Positions 29,401 through 41,200 of a stretch of DNA of 64,000 nt are shown here, piece after piece; the stretch's first letter is position 1, and every line of letters starts with the position of its first letter. The notes under the pieces are model-generated. The model did not search any database, was not told the DNA's origin, and saw only the letters and a program-made list of their open reading frames with translations. Made by a program: the position numbers and the translations under genes. Origin of the DNA: Pyrocephalus nanus (lineage: Eukaryota; Chordata; Aves; Passeriformes; Tyrannidae); assembly GCA_038380795.1 (NCBI GenBank), contig CM076266.1:33740145-33804144 (forward strand). Reading direction: 5' to 3'.

Positions 29401-30497
29401 CTTTTGCTGGCTATTCTGTAAGTGATATGATCAGTGATATGACTCCTAACAGTGTCTTAGTAGGAATAGGTGTCCAGAAAGCATTTCTACAGAGAAGAAA
29501 GAATAAAGAAAAGCTAGCTGTAAGGAAAGTATCTATGGCAAAAGAAAACCATGACAATACCCCACTGGAAAGACAGAAAAGTATGTAATTGGTAAGGGAC
29601 AAATTAAGGTAAGACAAAGACTTGAATCCTGAAGATATGTGCACACATTTATATACTGGTGTTTATGTACTGGGACTACCTGCATACGTTATAAATTATG
29701 GCAATAGGGGCTCAATGCTTCTCCTTTACCACAGCACCACAGAGGTACAACGGTTTTAGTTTACACAGCCTTGGAGTAGTAAAGAAACGAGATCTGGGAA
29801 TTCTGCATCAGGACAGTCTGCAGAATTGGTCTCTTGTCAGATTATTTTATGAGTGCTTTTTAACTTCAATCACTATAATCCCATTTGCCCAGACTAACAA
29901 CCCTATGTGTACTAAGGAAGCAACAGTAAGCTGTAAATTCCTTCTGTCTGGTCCAAGCAAGACAACCGTTATCTGAAGATGGACATGATAGCATAGAATA
30001 ATTTAAATAGCTATTCTACAAACCAACCTTTCCTCTCAAGCAGAAAAGGGAAGGAAAATAAATGGATAATGAAACAGATCAGAGTTTAGTAATGAAACCA
30101 GCATGCATTTGTTGTTCACTCAGATATTTCTGACCTGACCATCTGGGAAAAGAAAATGCAGTACTTCACAACAATAGGTATTACAGTAGTCATAACATGC
30201 TGAGTTACTGAACTGTCTGATATATTTATGGTTAATTAAGTGTAAGTTACACTGACAAGTTTCAACATCAGTCACACATACACATACAGAGATATATTTT
30301 ATAAGGCTACAAAACTGTCTGAGTTTTACTAGCAATAAAAAAATGTCAGCTTTTATCATGCAAGCAACTATTAAAACCATGTGAAAGAGCCAATTTGTCA
30401 AAGAAAGGAAAAAGTATACAGGTCTCATTATTGTGACCAGTCTCAAGAGGATATTACACTAATATAGCAGCGTTATAATAAAACCATCAGAAAATTA

Positions 30498-30863
<366 letters not shown>

Positions 30864-31030
30864 CTAATATGTAACGCTTGTGTTACAGCACTTCAGTAAT
30901 CTTAGTACTGAAGAGTTTTGCTGGAAGTGTCTTGACAATAATTCAGAAGCCGATCATTTAAAACCCTTTGCCCAAAAAACACAAACCCCAAACAACAACA
31001 ACAACAACCACCCCAACAAAAAAGCTTACC

Positions 31031-31063
31031 TTATAAATATATATATATAAATATATATATATG
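31031..31063 (+). repeat. AT dinucleotide tract
   Basis: Two TATATATATA blocks are separated by AAA. At its left edge the minus strand reads AAG|GTAAGC, a donor-like match, but an exon made of AT repeats is not plausible. Confidence 0.9.
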
Positions 31064-31735
31064 AAAAGCAGAAGTTATTGAAGTGGGAAACATAATCCAG
31101 CAAGTGTAGTACCATTCACTGTGAATTATATTTTTCAACCCCTCAGCAATACCATGCATGAGCTATCTCATCACTATGCCACCGGTTCAAATAAAGCATA
31201 GTTTGTAAAAAACTGAGAGTTATTACTGTATTAACACTCTCTGTTATCCCATATGAAACAAACCTGTGGGCTCATTCCAAGTCTTCAATGTGGGTTTCCA
31301 CATTACAAAATCTACATCTTGGCATGCTCGATGGAAACAGTCACAGAACCAAAAAGCACTAACACAGGACTGTTTATATTTACTGAAACCATACACTTCT
31401 AGAGCGGTAAGCACGCTGGTAGAGGATATAAGGAAGCTTTTTTCTGACAAATTTCAGTCAGGCAACATGAAGGAAAAAAGCTGTCAGAGAACACAAGCAG
31501 CAAGAAATATCAGTATATTTCAGAAGTCAAGTTAATGCTTTATTTGCACACTTCCGATACTAGTTAGCTATTTTAATTTCTTCCTTCATTTTAAATAGTA
31601 TAACAATATGCTGACAGATGAGGAATTACAAGCCCACTGTTACAGCTGTCATGACTTCTCAAACTGTTCTAATGAAGGGCAGATGTCCATGAAAAACCCT
31701 TACTGAATTAGCATATGTGGTGGCTTTTTTATTTT

Positions 31736-31860
31736 AAAAAACACAAACAAACAAACAAAATAAAAACAAAAACCAAACCCACCACCAAAAACCAGAAACA
31801 AACAACAACAACAAAACCAAACCACAAACCAAAAACATAAACCAAAAACCAAACTGAAAC
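31736..31860 (+). repeat. A/C-rich low-complexity tract
   Basis: About 125 bases almost free of T and G, made of CAAA, CAA and ACCAAA words, inside intron 1. The sense transcript would be U/G-rich. Confidence 0.9.
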
Positions 31861-34050
31861 TCAAGTCTTTCTTTTCATTCCCAATCTGTAGTTTATATAC
31901 CTACTTTATATATCCTCCTCTAAAGATTTTAATAAAAGAACCACCTTCAAAGCACATAGGCCCAAACGTTACTTGCTTACACCCACACAATCTCCACATA
32001 TCTGGGTGGTTTTCTGATCAAATCTGTCTGAATCAAAGAATTTGTGCTTTCATACACAGAGTTTTAAATTGCTGTGAACTTTGACTTGCTTTCCCTCTTA
32101 CCTATGTACAGGCACTATCAGAATTAAGAACAAAACTATTCACCTTAACTGCTGTATGTTTTAAGACTCCCTCAAGGGAGAATAGTGATATTTCAGGCTC
32201 AGATTCAATCTTACTCATTCCATGGATTAAGCAAAGTTCGGCTCCCTATATTTATGGAAAGAGACAGCAAAGTAAAAGTAAAGTAACATCAATGCCAACA
32301 GGGTTATGTTGGAATGGATACTTTTTAGAAAAGTCCGTAAAGTGTTGTAGTTACAGCTGCATGAAAGAAAATAAATTTACTCCTATTTTGAAAAAGCCTT
32401 ACCAAGATCTAATTCTATCAAATACTACACACTGTGGAGTGGAAGAAATAATCTCTTCGGGCATTGTTGATACATGCAACTAACTTCAGGAAGTATGAGT
32501 TTTTTATCTGATTTGTAAAGCTATAATGAACAAAAATTATGGAAGTATAGCATACATTCAAAATGTTTATGCATCAAAAGAAATAGCAAACAATACCAAG
32601 TGATGGAAATGGGACTAAGGTTTCCCTTAATCAGCCTAAACTACATTTTGGATTTTATCACAGAAAATAATATTTTCATATATAAATTTATACAAATACA
32701 CAACACTTAGCCTGCTCATCAAAGCAACCAAAATAATGCATAGTTTTCATCCTAAAATTAAAATACAAAAATTGTTCATTCCTAGAGAACAATCTTTCCT
32801 ATGGTACAGCTACATTGTATTTAACATAATTTGTATATTTACACAGGTTGATGTTCAGATATTTAAATCCTAGTTGTCAGATTTTAAGATAAAAGCAACA
32901 GAAGATTTAGAGGTAATAAACCACAAAAATATCATATTCTGACAAGTCAAAATATGCATTTAATAACTATAATGCAATTTTGATAGTAAGTACCCATTTT
33001 CTTTGCTTCTACATACAGTTAAAATACAACCTCATTTCTCTTTATAACACTTCTGATGGCCTTTATTTGCACTAGATTTTAGTTCTGAACTTTGCTTAGT
33101 AAACCTCATTTTAAAGAGAAAAAATATCTCTTCACAATGTAGATGGGCTTTAACACTGCAGGCCAGAAAGTTAAAAGCATATTTAGTAATGCTTATACAC
33201 ACAGGACATCTGCTGTGAATAATCTTGGCTATAAATATTACTATTATCCAAAAAACAACTCTATTCACTTCATAAGTTCAGGTTACTATCCAGCAGACAA
33301 ACACTAACAGTAGCCCAGAGCATATAATTACTGTAACATGTAATGCTAGCATTTACAACAGGAAAATGCTTCAATCTGTCATTTGATGTCTGGATAATTT
33401 CTTGGGGTTTTTTTGTTTCGGTTATTTTTTTTTGTCTCTCCTTTCTCCTTCTTTCTCTGTTCCCCTTTCTGACATTCAGGCAATTCTTTCTATGCCATCT
33501 CCTCACAATATCTCCAATTTTAGGAATTTCTGCATAGTTCAAGGGATGCTTAATATTCCAGTAAAAGTGTGTGCTAAAGGGCCTGAGGTTAGACGCTTCA
33601 AATAGGGTTAAACTTAAAAGACAGCCAAACACAGAACAAACAACTGGGAAAAAAAATAAAAATCAACTGAGGGGATGACACTGTGAAAAAAATATTTCAC
33701 TGCCACTAACAGAGAAATACAAGGTACTCCTTGAATCTGAACACCCATGAGTGTGTTTGCAACTGTCACACAGAGCAAGAGGGAAGACACACGATGTCCA
33801 GGTCCCCGACTGCCAGGCTATTCTACATTCAGACGAGGGTTGCTAACCTCCCTGCTGTTGTGCAGAGAAAAATGAGCAGAGAGGACAGAGGAAGGAGTGA
33901 AAGGGGACTTTAAAGTCTCTCCCTTAACGTGAGATGAATAAGCAGAGAGAGAGAGATTACAAGTGTAACTACAACTATCAATTCGAAGTGAAGAGTCCAA
34001 AAGGTTTTGCTTTTGTCAAATATACGTACTGGCACCTTCCACTTCCTCCT

Positions 34051-34186
34051 CAAAACAAACAAACAAACAAACAAAAAACAAAAACCAAAACAACAAAACC
34101 AAACAAAAATACACACAGTCACAAAAACCCAACACCAATCACCATCACACTCCCCCCGCCAAAAAGAAAAAGAAAAAAAAAAAAAC
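34051..34186 (+). repeat. A/C-rich low-complexity tract next to the CpG island
   Basis: (CAAA)n is followed by ACCAAA-type words and a final AAAAAG/A run. It ends about 200 bases before GC content begins to rise. Confidence 0.9.
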
Positions 34187-35522
34187 GTATTTAGGGACAG
34201 CAAGATCCTGGCAATGTGCAGATCAGTCCCCAAGGGCGGCAGAGCTAGTGATGATGTCCTTTTAAAGCGGTCTTAATTTTCTTTAAGCCAAGATAAATTG
34301 AATATTTCTGCAGGGTCCACGATGAGCAGCAACGGCAGCAGCCGCTTTACTTCATCTTCATTAGAAAGCGTAAAGGGCAAAAGGACCACAAAATCGCAGG
34401 AGGGGAGGCAGAAGGCTCCCGGTTTGTGGCCGGGCAGGGTCCGCCACTGAGCGGGGCACCTGGAGGGAAGGGACGAGAGGCCCGGGCTCCCACGGCCCCC
34501 CAGCCGCCCGGGGGCAGAAGCGTGGCTCGCCCGTCGGGAAGACCCAGCCGTGCGGGAGCTGATGGTGGGCATGGGTATCCCCAGAAATATACACATCCCG
34601 AACCCCCACAGCCGGGCGGGAGGCGGCCGGGCTAGGGTGAGAAGTAGGAGACAACCGAGGAGAGGAGGAGGAGGAGACTGCGAGAGGAAGACGTCGGGGG
34701 CACATGAGGGAAGGGAGAGGGTTGGGCTGCGGTGCTCCTCGGGGCGCTCCGTGTGGGGGCGGGGGAGTGCTAGTGCCCTTCCCGAGGGTCTCCAGCCCGG
34801 GGTGCCCACCGGGTGCTGCGGCGGAGCGGTGTGGGGATGGCGCATCCCGAGAGGCTCGATCACGGAGGGGGCAGGGGGTACCCCGGCGCCGGAGCGACCC
34901 AGGGGCGCAGCGAGTGCCGCGGGGACCACGCGATCGGCGCGGAGCGGGGCCGGAGGGGCGGGGGGGAGCGGGGGTGGTCCCTTCTCCCGCCCGCAGCGGG
35001 GCGAGCAGGACAAATGGACACGGAAGAGTTGCAGAAGGGGTGTGGGGGTGCTGAGGAGCAATGAAGGCTGGATGGAGCCTGAGGGAGCGGGGAGCGGCGG
35101 CAGAGATGCCGAGGTGGCCGGGGGCGGAGAGGGACGGCCGGGACGGAGGCTAAGAAAGGGCACGGCCAGGGATGACAAGGAGGGAAGGGGGTACCAGGCA
35201 GCGCCAGGAGGATGCGGAGGGGGGAGGGGAGATGAAAGATAAAGGTAGAGAGCGAGGGTCGCAGATAAATAGAGGGGGAGGGTGCTGCCGTGAGGGAGCG
35301 ACGAGGGGGTAGGAGCCCTGCGGGGGGAGGGGAGGCAGACGGAAAGCTCAGCCGGGGCAGAGGTAGGTGTACCCCGGGAGGGACGGGGGAAAAGCCTCTG
35401 CTACCTGGAGGCGAGCGCAGGTCTCTCTCTCGCTGGTGCCGGACACAGGCTGCGGGACAATCCGTCGCGGTCGCCCCGACTCCGGCCGGGCGCGGGGCTG
35501 GAAAGGGGCTGCAGCCGCTCAC

Positions 35523-35529
35523 TGAGTCA
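35523..35529. promoter_or_regulatory. AP-1-type TGAGTCA site
   Basis: An exact TRE heptamer lies in the core of the CpG island. It overlaps the best first-exon donor candidate on the minus strand, so it may be transcribed. It is a motif match only. Confidence 0.45.
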
Positions 35530-35590
35530 TGAGCCCGCTCCCCCGCGCTCCTCGCTCTCGGCTTCCCCTGCCCTTTCCCTTCTCTCCCGA

Positions 35591-35639
35591 GCAGCAGCGG
35601 CGGCCGCTGCTGCTGCTTCTCCCACCGCCGCCGCCGCCG
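35591..35639 (-). repeat. GC triplet hairpin and CCG repeat
   Basis: Perfect 10-base arms, GCAGCAGCGG (35,591-35,600) and CCGCTGCTGC (35,604-35,613), are separated by three bases. A (CCG)5 run follows at 35,625-35,639. Within the presumed exon 1 they would form a stable hairpin in the 5' UTR of UBE2E2. Confidence 0.75.
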
Positions 35640-35678
35640 CTCCTGCCCCCGCTGCCCGGAGAGAAGTGAAGCCGCTGC

Positions 35679-35753
35679 CGCGCGCGCGCGCGCGCCCCCG
35701 CCGCCGCCGCCTCCGCGCGCGCGCGCCCCCGCCCGCCCGGCGCCGCGCGCGCG
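35679..35753. repeat. Alternating CG tracts (Z-DNA-prone)
   Basis: Uninterrupted alternating C/G blocks occur at 35,679-35,695, 35,714-35,726 and 35,744-35,753, with another at 35,818-35,827 past the CCAAT box. Alternating CG is the classical Z-DNA sequence, and such tracts are common just upstream of active promoters. Confidence 0.8.
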
Positions 35754-35761
35754 TCCGCCAG

Positions 35762-35766
35762 CCAAT
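35762..35766 (+). promoter_or_regulatory. CCAAT box
   Basis: CCAAT lies in the context CAGCCAATTATC, a typical NF-Y-type site that works in either orientation. It is an AT-rich island inside otherwise pure CG sequence, which makes it stand out. Distance to the true TSS is unknown. Confidence 0.6.
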
Positions 35767-35790
35767 TATCCCGGGCGCTCGCGCCCCGCG

Positions 35791-35818
35791 GAGGGAGGGG
35801 CGGGCGGGCGGGCGGGGG
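35791..35818 (+). other. G-quadruplex motif
   Basis: The tract is GAGGGAGGGGC followed by repeated GGGC units: at least five runs of three or more G separated by single bases on the plus strand. This fits the canonical G4 pattern with one-base loops. It lies upstream of the presumed TSS on the strand that is template for UBE2E2. Confidence 0.8.
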
Positions 35819-35846
35819 CGCGCGCGCTATTCCGGCGGGGGCGAGC

Positions 35847-35860
35847 GGGGGGGGGGGGGG
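35847..35860 (+). repeat. Poly-G run (14 G)
   Basis: A homopolymer of fourteen G lies in the CpG island. Such runs are error-prone in sequencing, so its exact length should be treated with caution. Confidence 0.85.
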
Positions 35861-36805
35861 AAACGGCGGGTGGGGGGGCGGGCGCGTGCCCGCGGGTGGT
35901 GCTGGTGGCCGCGCGCCGCCGAGCGAGGGGGAGGGGCAAGAGGCGGTGTCGGGAGCGCGCGTTAAAGGGAAGCACTGGGATGCGGGGCGGGGTCAGCGGG
36001 GCAGGGGAGGAAGGAGGAGGCGAGAGGGGACGGGGGTAGCTGGGGGGGAGCCGGGAGCCCCGACGGGGGCTCGGGTGGGATGGAGGTGCGGGTAAACGGC
36101 CTTCTTCCCTGCCGCCGCCGGATCACCGCGGGCTCTCACGCCAAAGTCCGGGGTGCTGGGGGGGCGGGCTTCGACGAGCGCGGCGGAGGAGGCCGATATC
36201 AACTTTCTTGGCTCCTCTCTTCTTTTTCGGCTCCTTTGTTACCCCTGCCGGTCGCCCCCTCCCTCCCCACCCCCTGGCCCCCTCCTGCCGGCCCGCCACC
36301 CGCACCTCCCGCCGCCTTTGTCTCGGCGGAGCCCGAGGGAGCGGCCGGAGGGGACGCGCGGATGCCCCGCGGGAGCGCCCGGGCGGCTGGGAGGGGACAC
36401 GCGGTGGGGCAGGGCCCGGGCCCTCGGCACTTGGTGGTGGCCACACTTCTGTGTGACCGCGGTAGTTTCGATCACTGCGTGGCATCAGCACAGCTCGGTT
36501 CCACAAACTGCCCCCGGGCACTGACGGCACCGGGGGGACGCGCAGCATCCCAGCAGGAGATAGGCACTGTCGCCTGGTTGTGGCCAGGTAAAGGAACCTC
36601 GCCTCCCACGCAGGAAGGCATTGCCTCTGTAGCAAGCATCGCAGTCGGGAATGGGAGAGGCCAAGGCAGAGCCACACTTAAATGTTTAGTGTGAATAATA
36701 TTAACCTGGAACAAAACAAACCTCCAAGAGAACTGTCAGGTAACCCTGGCTGCGTTGGCCTGGCTGAGAGACTTCTGTCCCTGTGCTGACCCTGCTGCTT
36801 TAATC

Positions 36806-36837
36806 TTTACATAATATGCTTAACTACATTATGTAAA
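36806..36837. promoter_or_regulatory. Inverted pair of D-box-like (PAR bZIP) sites
   Basis: TTTACATAAT (36,806-36,815) and ATTATGTAAA (36,828-36,837) are perfect 10-base inverted repeats with a 12-base spacer. Each arm contains TTATGTAA or its complement, the core bound by DBP/TEF/HLF and NFIL3. Centre-to-centre spacing is 22 bases, about two helical turns. It lies just outside the CpG island, about 1.1 kb upstream of the presumed TSS. Confidence 0.45.
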
Positions 36838-38224
36838 CTTTTATCACTTCAAACCTTTCTTCGTCTAAGAGGGAAATACACCAGCCAAGGGTAAAGTGGT
36901 AATGGCAAGTCAAAATGTTTTCCCCCTTTCATCAGCTAAAGGGAATTCAGAAAATAAAATGTGGTCTCACCATTCCACATGTACGAGGAAAAGTTTCTCC
37001 CTGCTTGAGCTGTGAAGTATCGTACTTTTCCTGAGTTATGATTCAGGTGTAGGTGGAGTCTGTGCAACCAAACATAAGAAGTTGAGAACGTGAAGCACTG
37101 CTGAGATATTTAAGGTTTAGAAACATTATTGCCACCTGCTCCCACATTATATTCAGACAACAGAAGTGCTTTTTGTAATTTCCCTCTACGTAAAATTAGT
37201 CTCTGTTAAGAAGTTGTTTTTAAATAACTTGGTTTATTGCCCCTTCCTATTTCTTTGCTAAATAATCCCAGTGACATTTTCACCTACATTTAAAAATACT
37301 GCACTCAGCTGGTTCTTCCCATTCCATGTGCATTTACAAGATATTTTCCTGCTTCTGGTGGAGAACAGCTCCTAATGTCAGCTAGGTGGGTTTCTATCTG
37401 GCAGCATGCATTGATTTCTCAGAAGGATTAATGATGAAGTAATTAACAGAATATGATATGTAAAAGTCCTTCAAAAAATGCAAACCTTTTCCAAGTAATG
37501 CTTCTTATCACATTAGAAAGTGCATTGCACACTCTTGACATCATGATCCTCTTTTTCTAAAATAACTTAAATCATACTTTCTCCTTTCAGTCACTCCAAA
37601 ACAGACCTCCTGAAAACCATCCAGGAAGTGATAAAATTCACTTCTAAGTGAGTCTTCTAACCATATTTCCTTAATGTTGCTCTGACTGCTTAAATGTGCT
37701 TTAAAGGAGGCACACATTTTCCTGCTCAAATACCCTATGTTAATTCCTCAGCTTCACTTTGGTGACAGTTCATCGTGCTTCATTACAGATCTTCTTTTCT
37801 GGTAGGATTTTAAGGAAGCACACCGAGGGAAGTTGAGTGAATAGCCTAATTGAGGCAGGGGCAGGATGGGGCCATACAGTGTCCCAGAATCTGGGTCATA
37901 AATTTCTAGTGCCAAAATAATCAAGGGAGCACTGAAGTGTTTCAGCACCGAGTGAAGGGTTTGAGTCATCGCTAGTCAGGCCCTGATTTTTCTTCTGGTG
38001 TGTAACCTCTGGCCCAGAGCCCTAAATGGTAGGGCTTAAATTAAGGACAACTAAACTAGGCAGAAGGTTTGTACTGCCTTATGAATAGAACATACACATT
38101 GAGGTGTGCCCTGTGATTTTAAAAGCATGAGCCCTACCTGTGCAGTTCTATCCTTTTGACCTTTTAAAATAACGTTTGGCCCTTGCATGTTAAAGGTTGC
38201 CTGTTTGGAAGACTTTTGTAAGTT

Positions 38225-38272
38225 AGGATCATATAGGCTGAAATGATCATATAGGATCATATAGGCTGAAAT
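38225..38272 (+). repeat. 20-base tandem duplication
   Basis: AGGATCATATAGGCTGAAAT is present at 38,225-38,244 and exactly again at 38,253-38,272. The 8-base spacer GATCATAT is itself part of the motif. Exact identity suggests a recent event. Confidence 0.92.
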
Positions 38273-41200
38273 CCTGGCCCTTTTGAACTGAGTGGCAATA
38301 CTCCAGTGTTAGATTTCACCCATGCAGGAGTGCTAAGACACACAGGTTACACACTTTTATATCTCTTTTTTTTTTTTTTTCCTTATGCTTAGTTTTATGT
38401 GGTTTCTAAAGGCTGACAGTATTTACAACACCAAACACATCCAAGCCAATACAAGTTCTTTGCACCCACAGAAGCTTGAAGCTTCCTTGCAGGAACAAAC
38501 AAGAGTTCATCCCACCTGGCAAAGACAGTCACACTTTAAGACTATTATAGTTAAGGACACTTCTGTTAAGGGCTCTTGATTGAAAGTGTCTGTTATGAGG
38601 ACAGATATGTCAATCAAAATCCATGAAGTTGGAGAAACATGAGCAAAGTTTCCATTTATGAGTGTTTAGTTTCAAGAAGTAATAGATCAATTTAGTTTTT
38701 TTTTTTTACCTATTTATCTGTGGTGAGAGCTGTACTCATTTATGGCAAGTTTTATCCATTTCTGTTTATTTAAGAAACAGGGAAGTTATTTTTACATGTC
38801 AAAGCAAGAACTAGGAAAATGCAACTTTGACTTTTTTTCTGAATTTCTGTATATGCATTACTGTTCATTCCCATTTAAAAGGACATGTCATTTTAATATT
38901 GCTATTAAAGTTATTAAATTAACACTGTTATCAAGTTATAACTGATAAAAAGGGTTTGGGTTTCTGAGGTAAAGATAAATTATCTCAACTATGATACAGG
39001 TGAAAACATAGCTATTTCTCTTGTGGCAGCATATCTCTCAAAACTTGAATATTTTATATTAAAAAGTGAGATGATAATATTCATTTGTCCATGGTGCATC
39101 CTGTGGTATTAATCTCTTCCAGCCAAATCCTAATGAACCAGTTCATTTCATCCATCTGAACTATTATCAGCAGAAGCTTGGAGGAATGGTGACAAAGGTG
39201 CCTTTATTCATTCTTTACCTGATTCCACTTCTCAGCTCCACAGGAGCTGTCATAGGCTGTGTTGTTCCCCCCATTTCTTCCCTGCTGGGTCTTTGGCCCC
39301 ATGGGGCTGTTTGGAGACAGCTCACAACAGCAGGCCCACTCTTTCCCAGTCTTGTTCTCCATCCTGAACTGAGGCAGGGGCACAGAATGGCATGCGTTTA
39401 TGCTACAGAGTTCTTCTCCCATAGCTGGCTTTCCTTATGCTCCTATGATGGCATAAAGCCATAAAGACCATCCATAGGTCTGTTCTCTGTTCTTTTCCCC
39501 TCTCTGATCATTCTCTGTCTCCTATTTGTATATAGTTTATTCTCACACTGCATCTAATTTATTTTTTTTTCCTACAATCTCGCTTTGCTTTTATTGCCAC
39601 TTGGATAAATCCTACTCTGGATATTGGCAAATGTAAACTGAAATTCACAGGTACCTTGATCTCTGAAGTGCCAGCTGTGTCTGAAAATGCAGCATTTGAG
39701 TGCTTCAAAGATCAGGATTCTTCATTTTGTTTTTCTGCTATCAGCATATAGAATGAAGTGGCATAGTGAGAAAGGTGTTTGCAGCAGAAATTTAATTAGA
39801 GTTTTCAGTTAATTGTGTATGTCCTCAGCGCTTACAAAATGACATCCTATATCAAGGAAAACACTGATTGAATCCTGAACACCAGGTAAGCCTATTATTC
39901 AAACAATGCCTTGACAGAAACCTCTTTAAAGTATTTTCATGGCATTCTGAAGTAAAATAATTTTGTGAACACAGAGGCATATTATTACTAGCCTGACTTT
40001 TTTATTTGTTCTACAATAGTGCAAACCCCCAAATCATTAGAATTTATCTACTCTAATATTTTCAAGCCATTAAATACAAAAAGAGTTGTAAGTTGTGAGG
40101 CAAACAGCTTTTAAGGTCTCTTTCACTCTAGCCTGAAAAACTAAGACTTTGCAGCTCCTCCTCCCCTTTGCTCAGAAGCAGAACAGCCCCTGCTGTCATT
40201 CAGCTGGAACCAGAAGAAATGACTAGGACAATAACCATGTGGCATTAGAGATCCTGGTGGCTCTCAGCCACTTTGCTATCCAGGATTGTAAAGAATAAAG
40301 ATAAAACATATTAGGAATGGGTGGGAGGGAGGTAATAGCTTGCTTCTGTGTCCTTAATGAAAGCCTGTTTTTTTGTTTAAGACAGGGAATAAATTACTGC
40401 TTAGTGTCTGAAATAGAGGTTTGTTCTATGAGCCTAACTACAAGATAAATGCGCAGGATAGTTCTCTGATAGTTTCTAGACAGAAATTGCTGACAATTGA
40501 ATCACAGACTAAGCCACTGCTTTAAAAATCTCATATTATATGTACCGAAGGGAAAATCTTTATTTCCAGAGCTATTGTAATGCAGTGACCTGTAACAGGA
40601 AGAATTCCCTGCATTGCCTGTCTTAATTCATCACCATATGTGGGAGAGAATGTTGAAAAGTGAAGATAGATTAGAAAAGAAAATTGGGGCGTTTTAGGTG
40701 TTATTTCCACATGCTCTTCAGCACCTCCACATTCCTATTATTTTCTATTGGTTTCATAACATCTTAATTCACAGGATCAGAGCTTGGGTTTCGTATTAAA
40801 GATGGCTAAAATTCTGAGGATCTCTTGTGGTTCTATTAGGAAAGTTGCATCTTTACACAGAATGAGAAGCCGTGGGCACTCATGTTCCCTTTTAATAAAG
40901 TTAAGGTTCCAGAAGAATGTGGGCTAATGTTCCCTATGCTTAATGCATGATTAATGCATGCCTAAGGAGTAGGCTGATGCATCCACCACAGCAAACTAAA
41001 CCCCATACATCAGGCTTGTGCAGTCCTTTCAACATGAATCACCAAATATATTGAAGGAACCCAAGAGACCACAATCAGTCTCAAGCAGATTGTCTCCCTC
41101 GCACATGGTGGAAAATACCTGCATGTTCTCTGCAGGGGATTCCCCCAGTGAAATGGAAGTCCCCTGCAGCAATAAGTCAGACTAGTCACATTTTACACTC

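Larger units (their letters stand above)
35523..35700 (-). other. UBE2E2: Presumed UBE2E2 non-coding exon 1 (boundaries uncertain)
   Basis: Exon 2 begins with only 13 untranslated bases, so an upstream non-coding exon is required. On the minus strand the best-looking donor in the island core is CTCA|GTGAGC (GT at 35,522-35,521); CCAG|GTAGCA (GT at 35,404-35,403) is an alternative. The sequence just 5' of the first donor is G-rich on the minus strand and contains a GC triplet hairpin, and the CCAAT box at 35,762 lies at a normal distance upstream of a start near 35,690. These boundaries are inferred. Confidence 0.4.
34380..36640. promoter_or_regulatory. UBE2E2: CpG island promoter of UBE2E2
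   Basis: Base composition changes abruptly from AT-rich to very GC-rich with dense CpG, and back again, at about these limits (judged by eye). It lies immediately 5' of UBE2E2 and is the only island in the window, so it is the natural promoter. It holds a CCAAT box, GC boxes (for example GGGGCGGGG at 35,984-35,992), an AP-1-type site, alternating CG tracts, a CCG repeat and G-quadruplex-prone runs. No TATA box is evident, as expected for a housekeeping-type dispersed promoter. Several long open frames cross it in different frames, up to 301 codons on the minus strand; they reflect a lack of stop codons in GC-rich DNA, not coding. Confidence 0.9.

Noticed and set aside
31021..31035. Consensus donor AAG|GTAAGC on the minus strand
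   Set aside because: The would-be exon is an AT dinucleotide repeat with no acceptor that makes sense.
34273..35765. Two overlapping 301-codon minus-strand frames (34,273-35,178 and 34,860-35,765) and several plus-strand frames in the CpG island
   Set aside because: Pro/Arg/Gly/Ala-rich translations in several frames at once are what stop-poor GC-rich DNA gives. No domain, and no consistent frame.
36080..36694. 204-codon plus-strand frame at the right of the island
   Set aside because: Same reason: GC-driven, overlapped by a 184-codon antisense frame, and no recognisable family.
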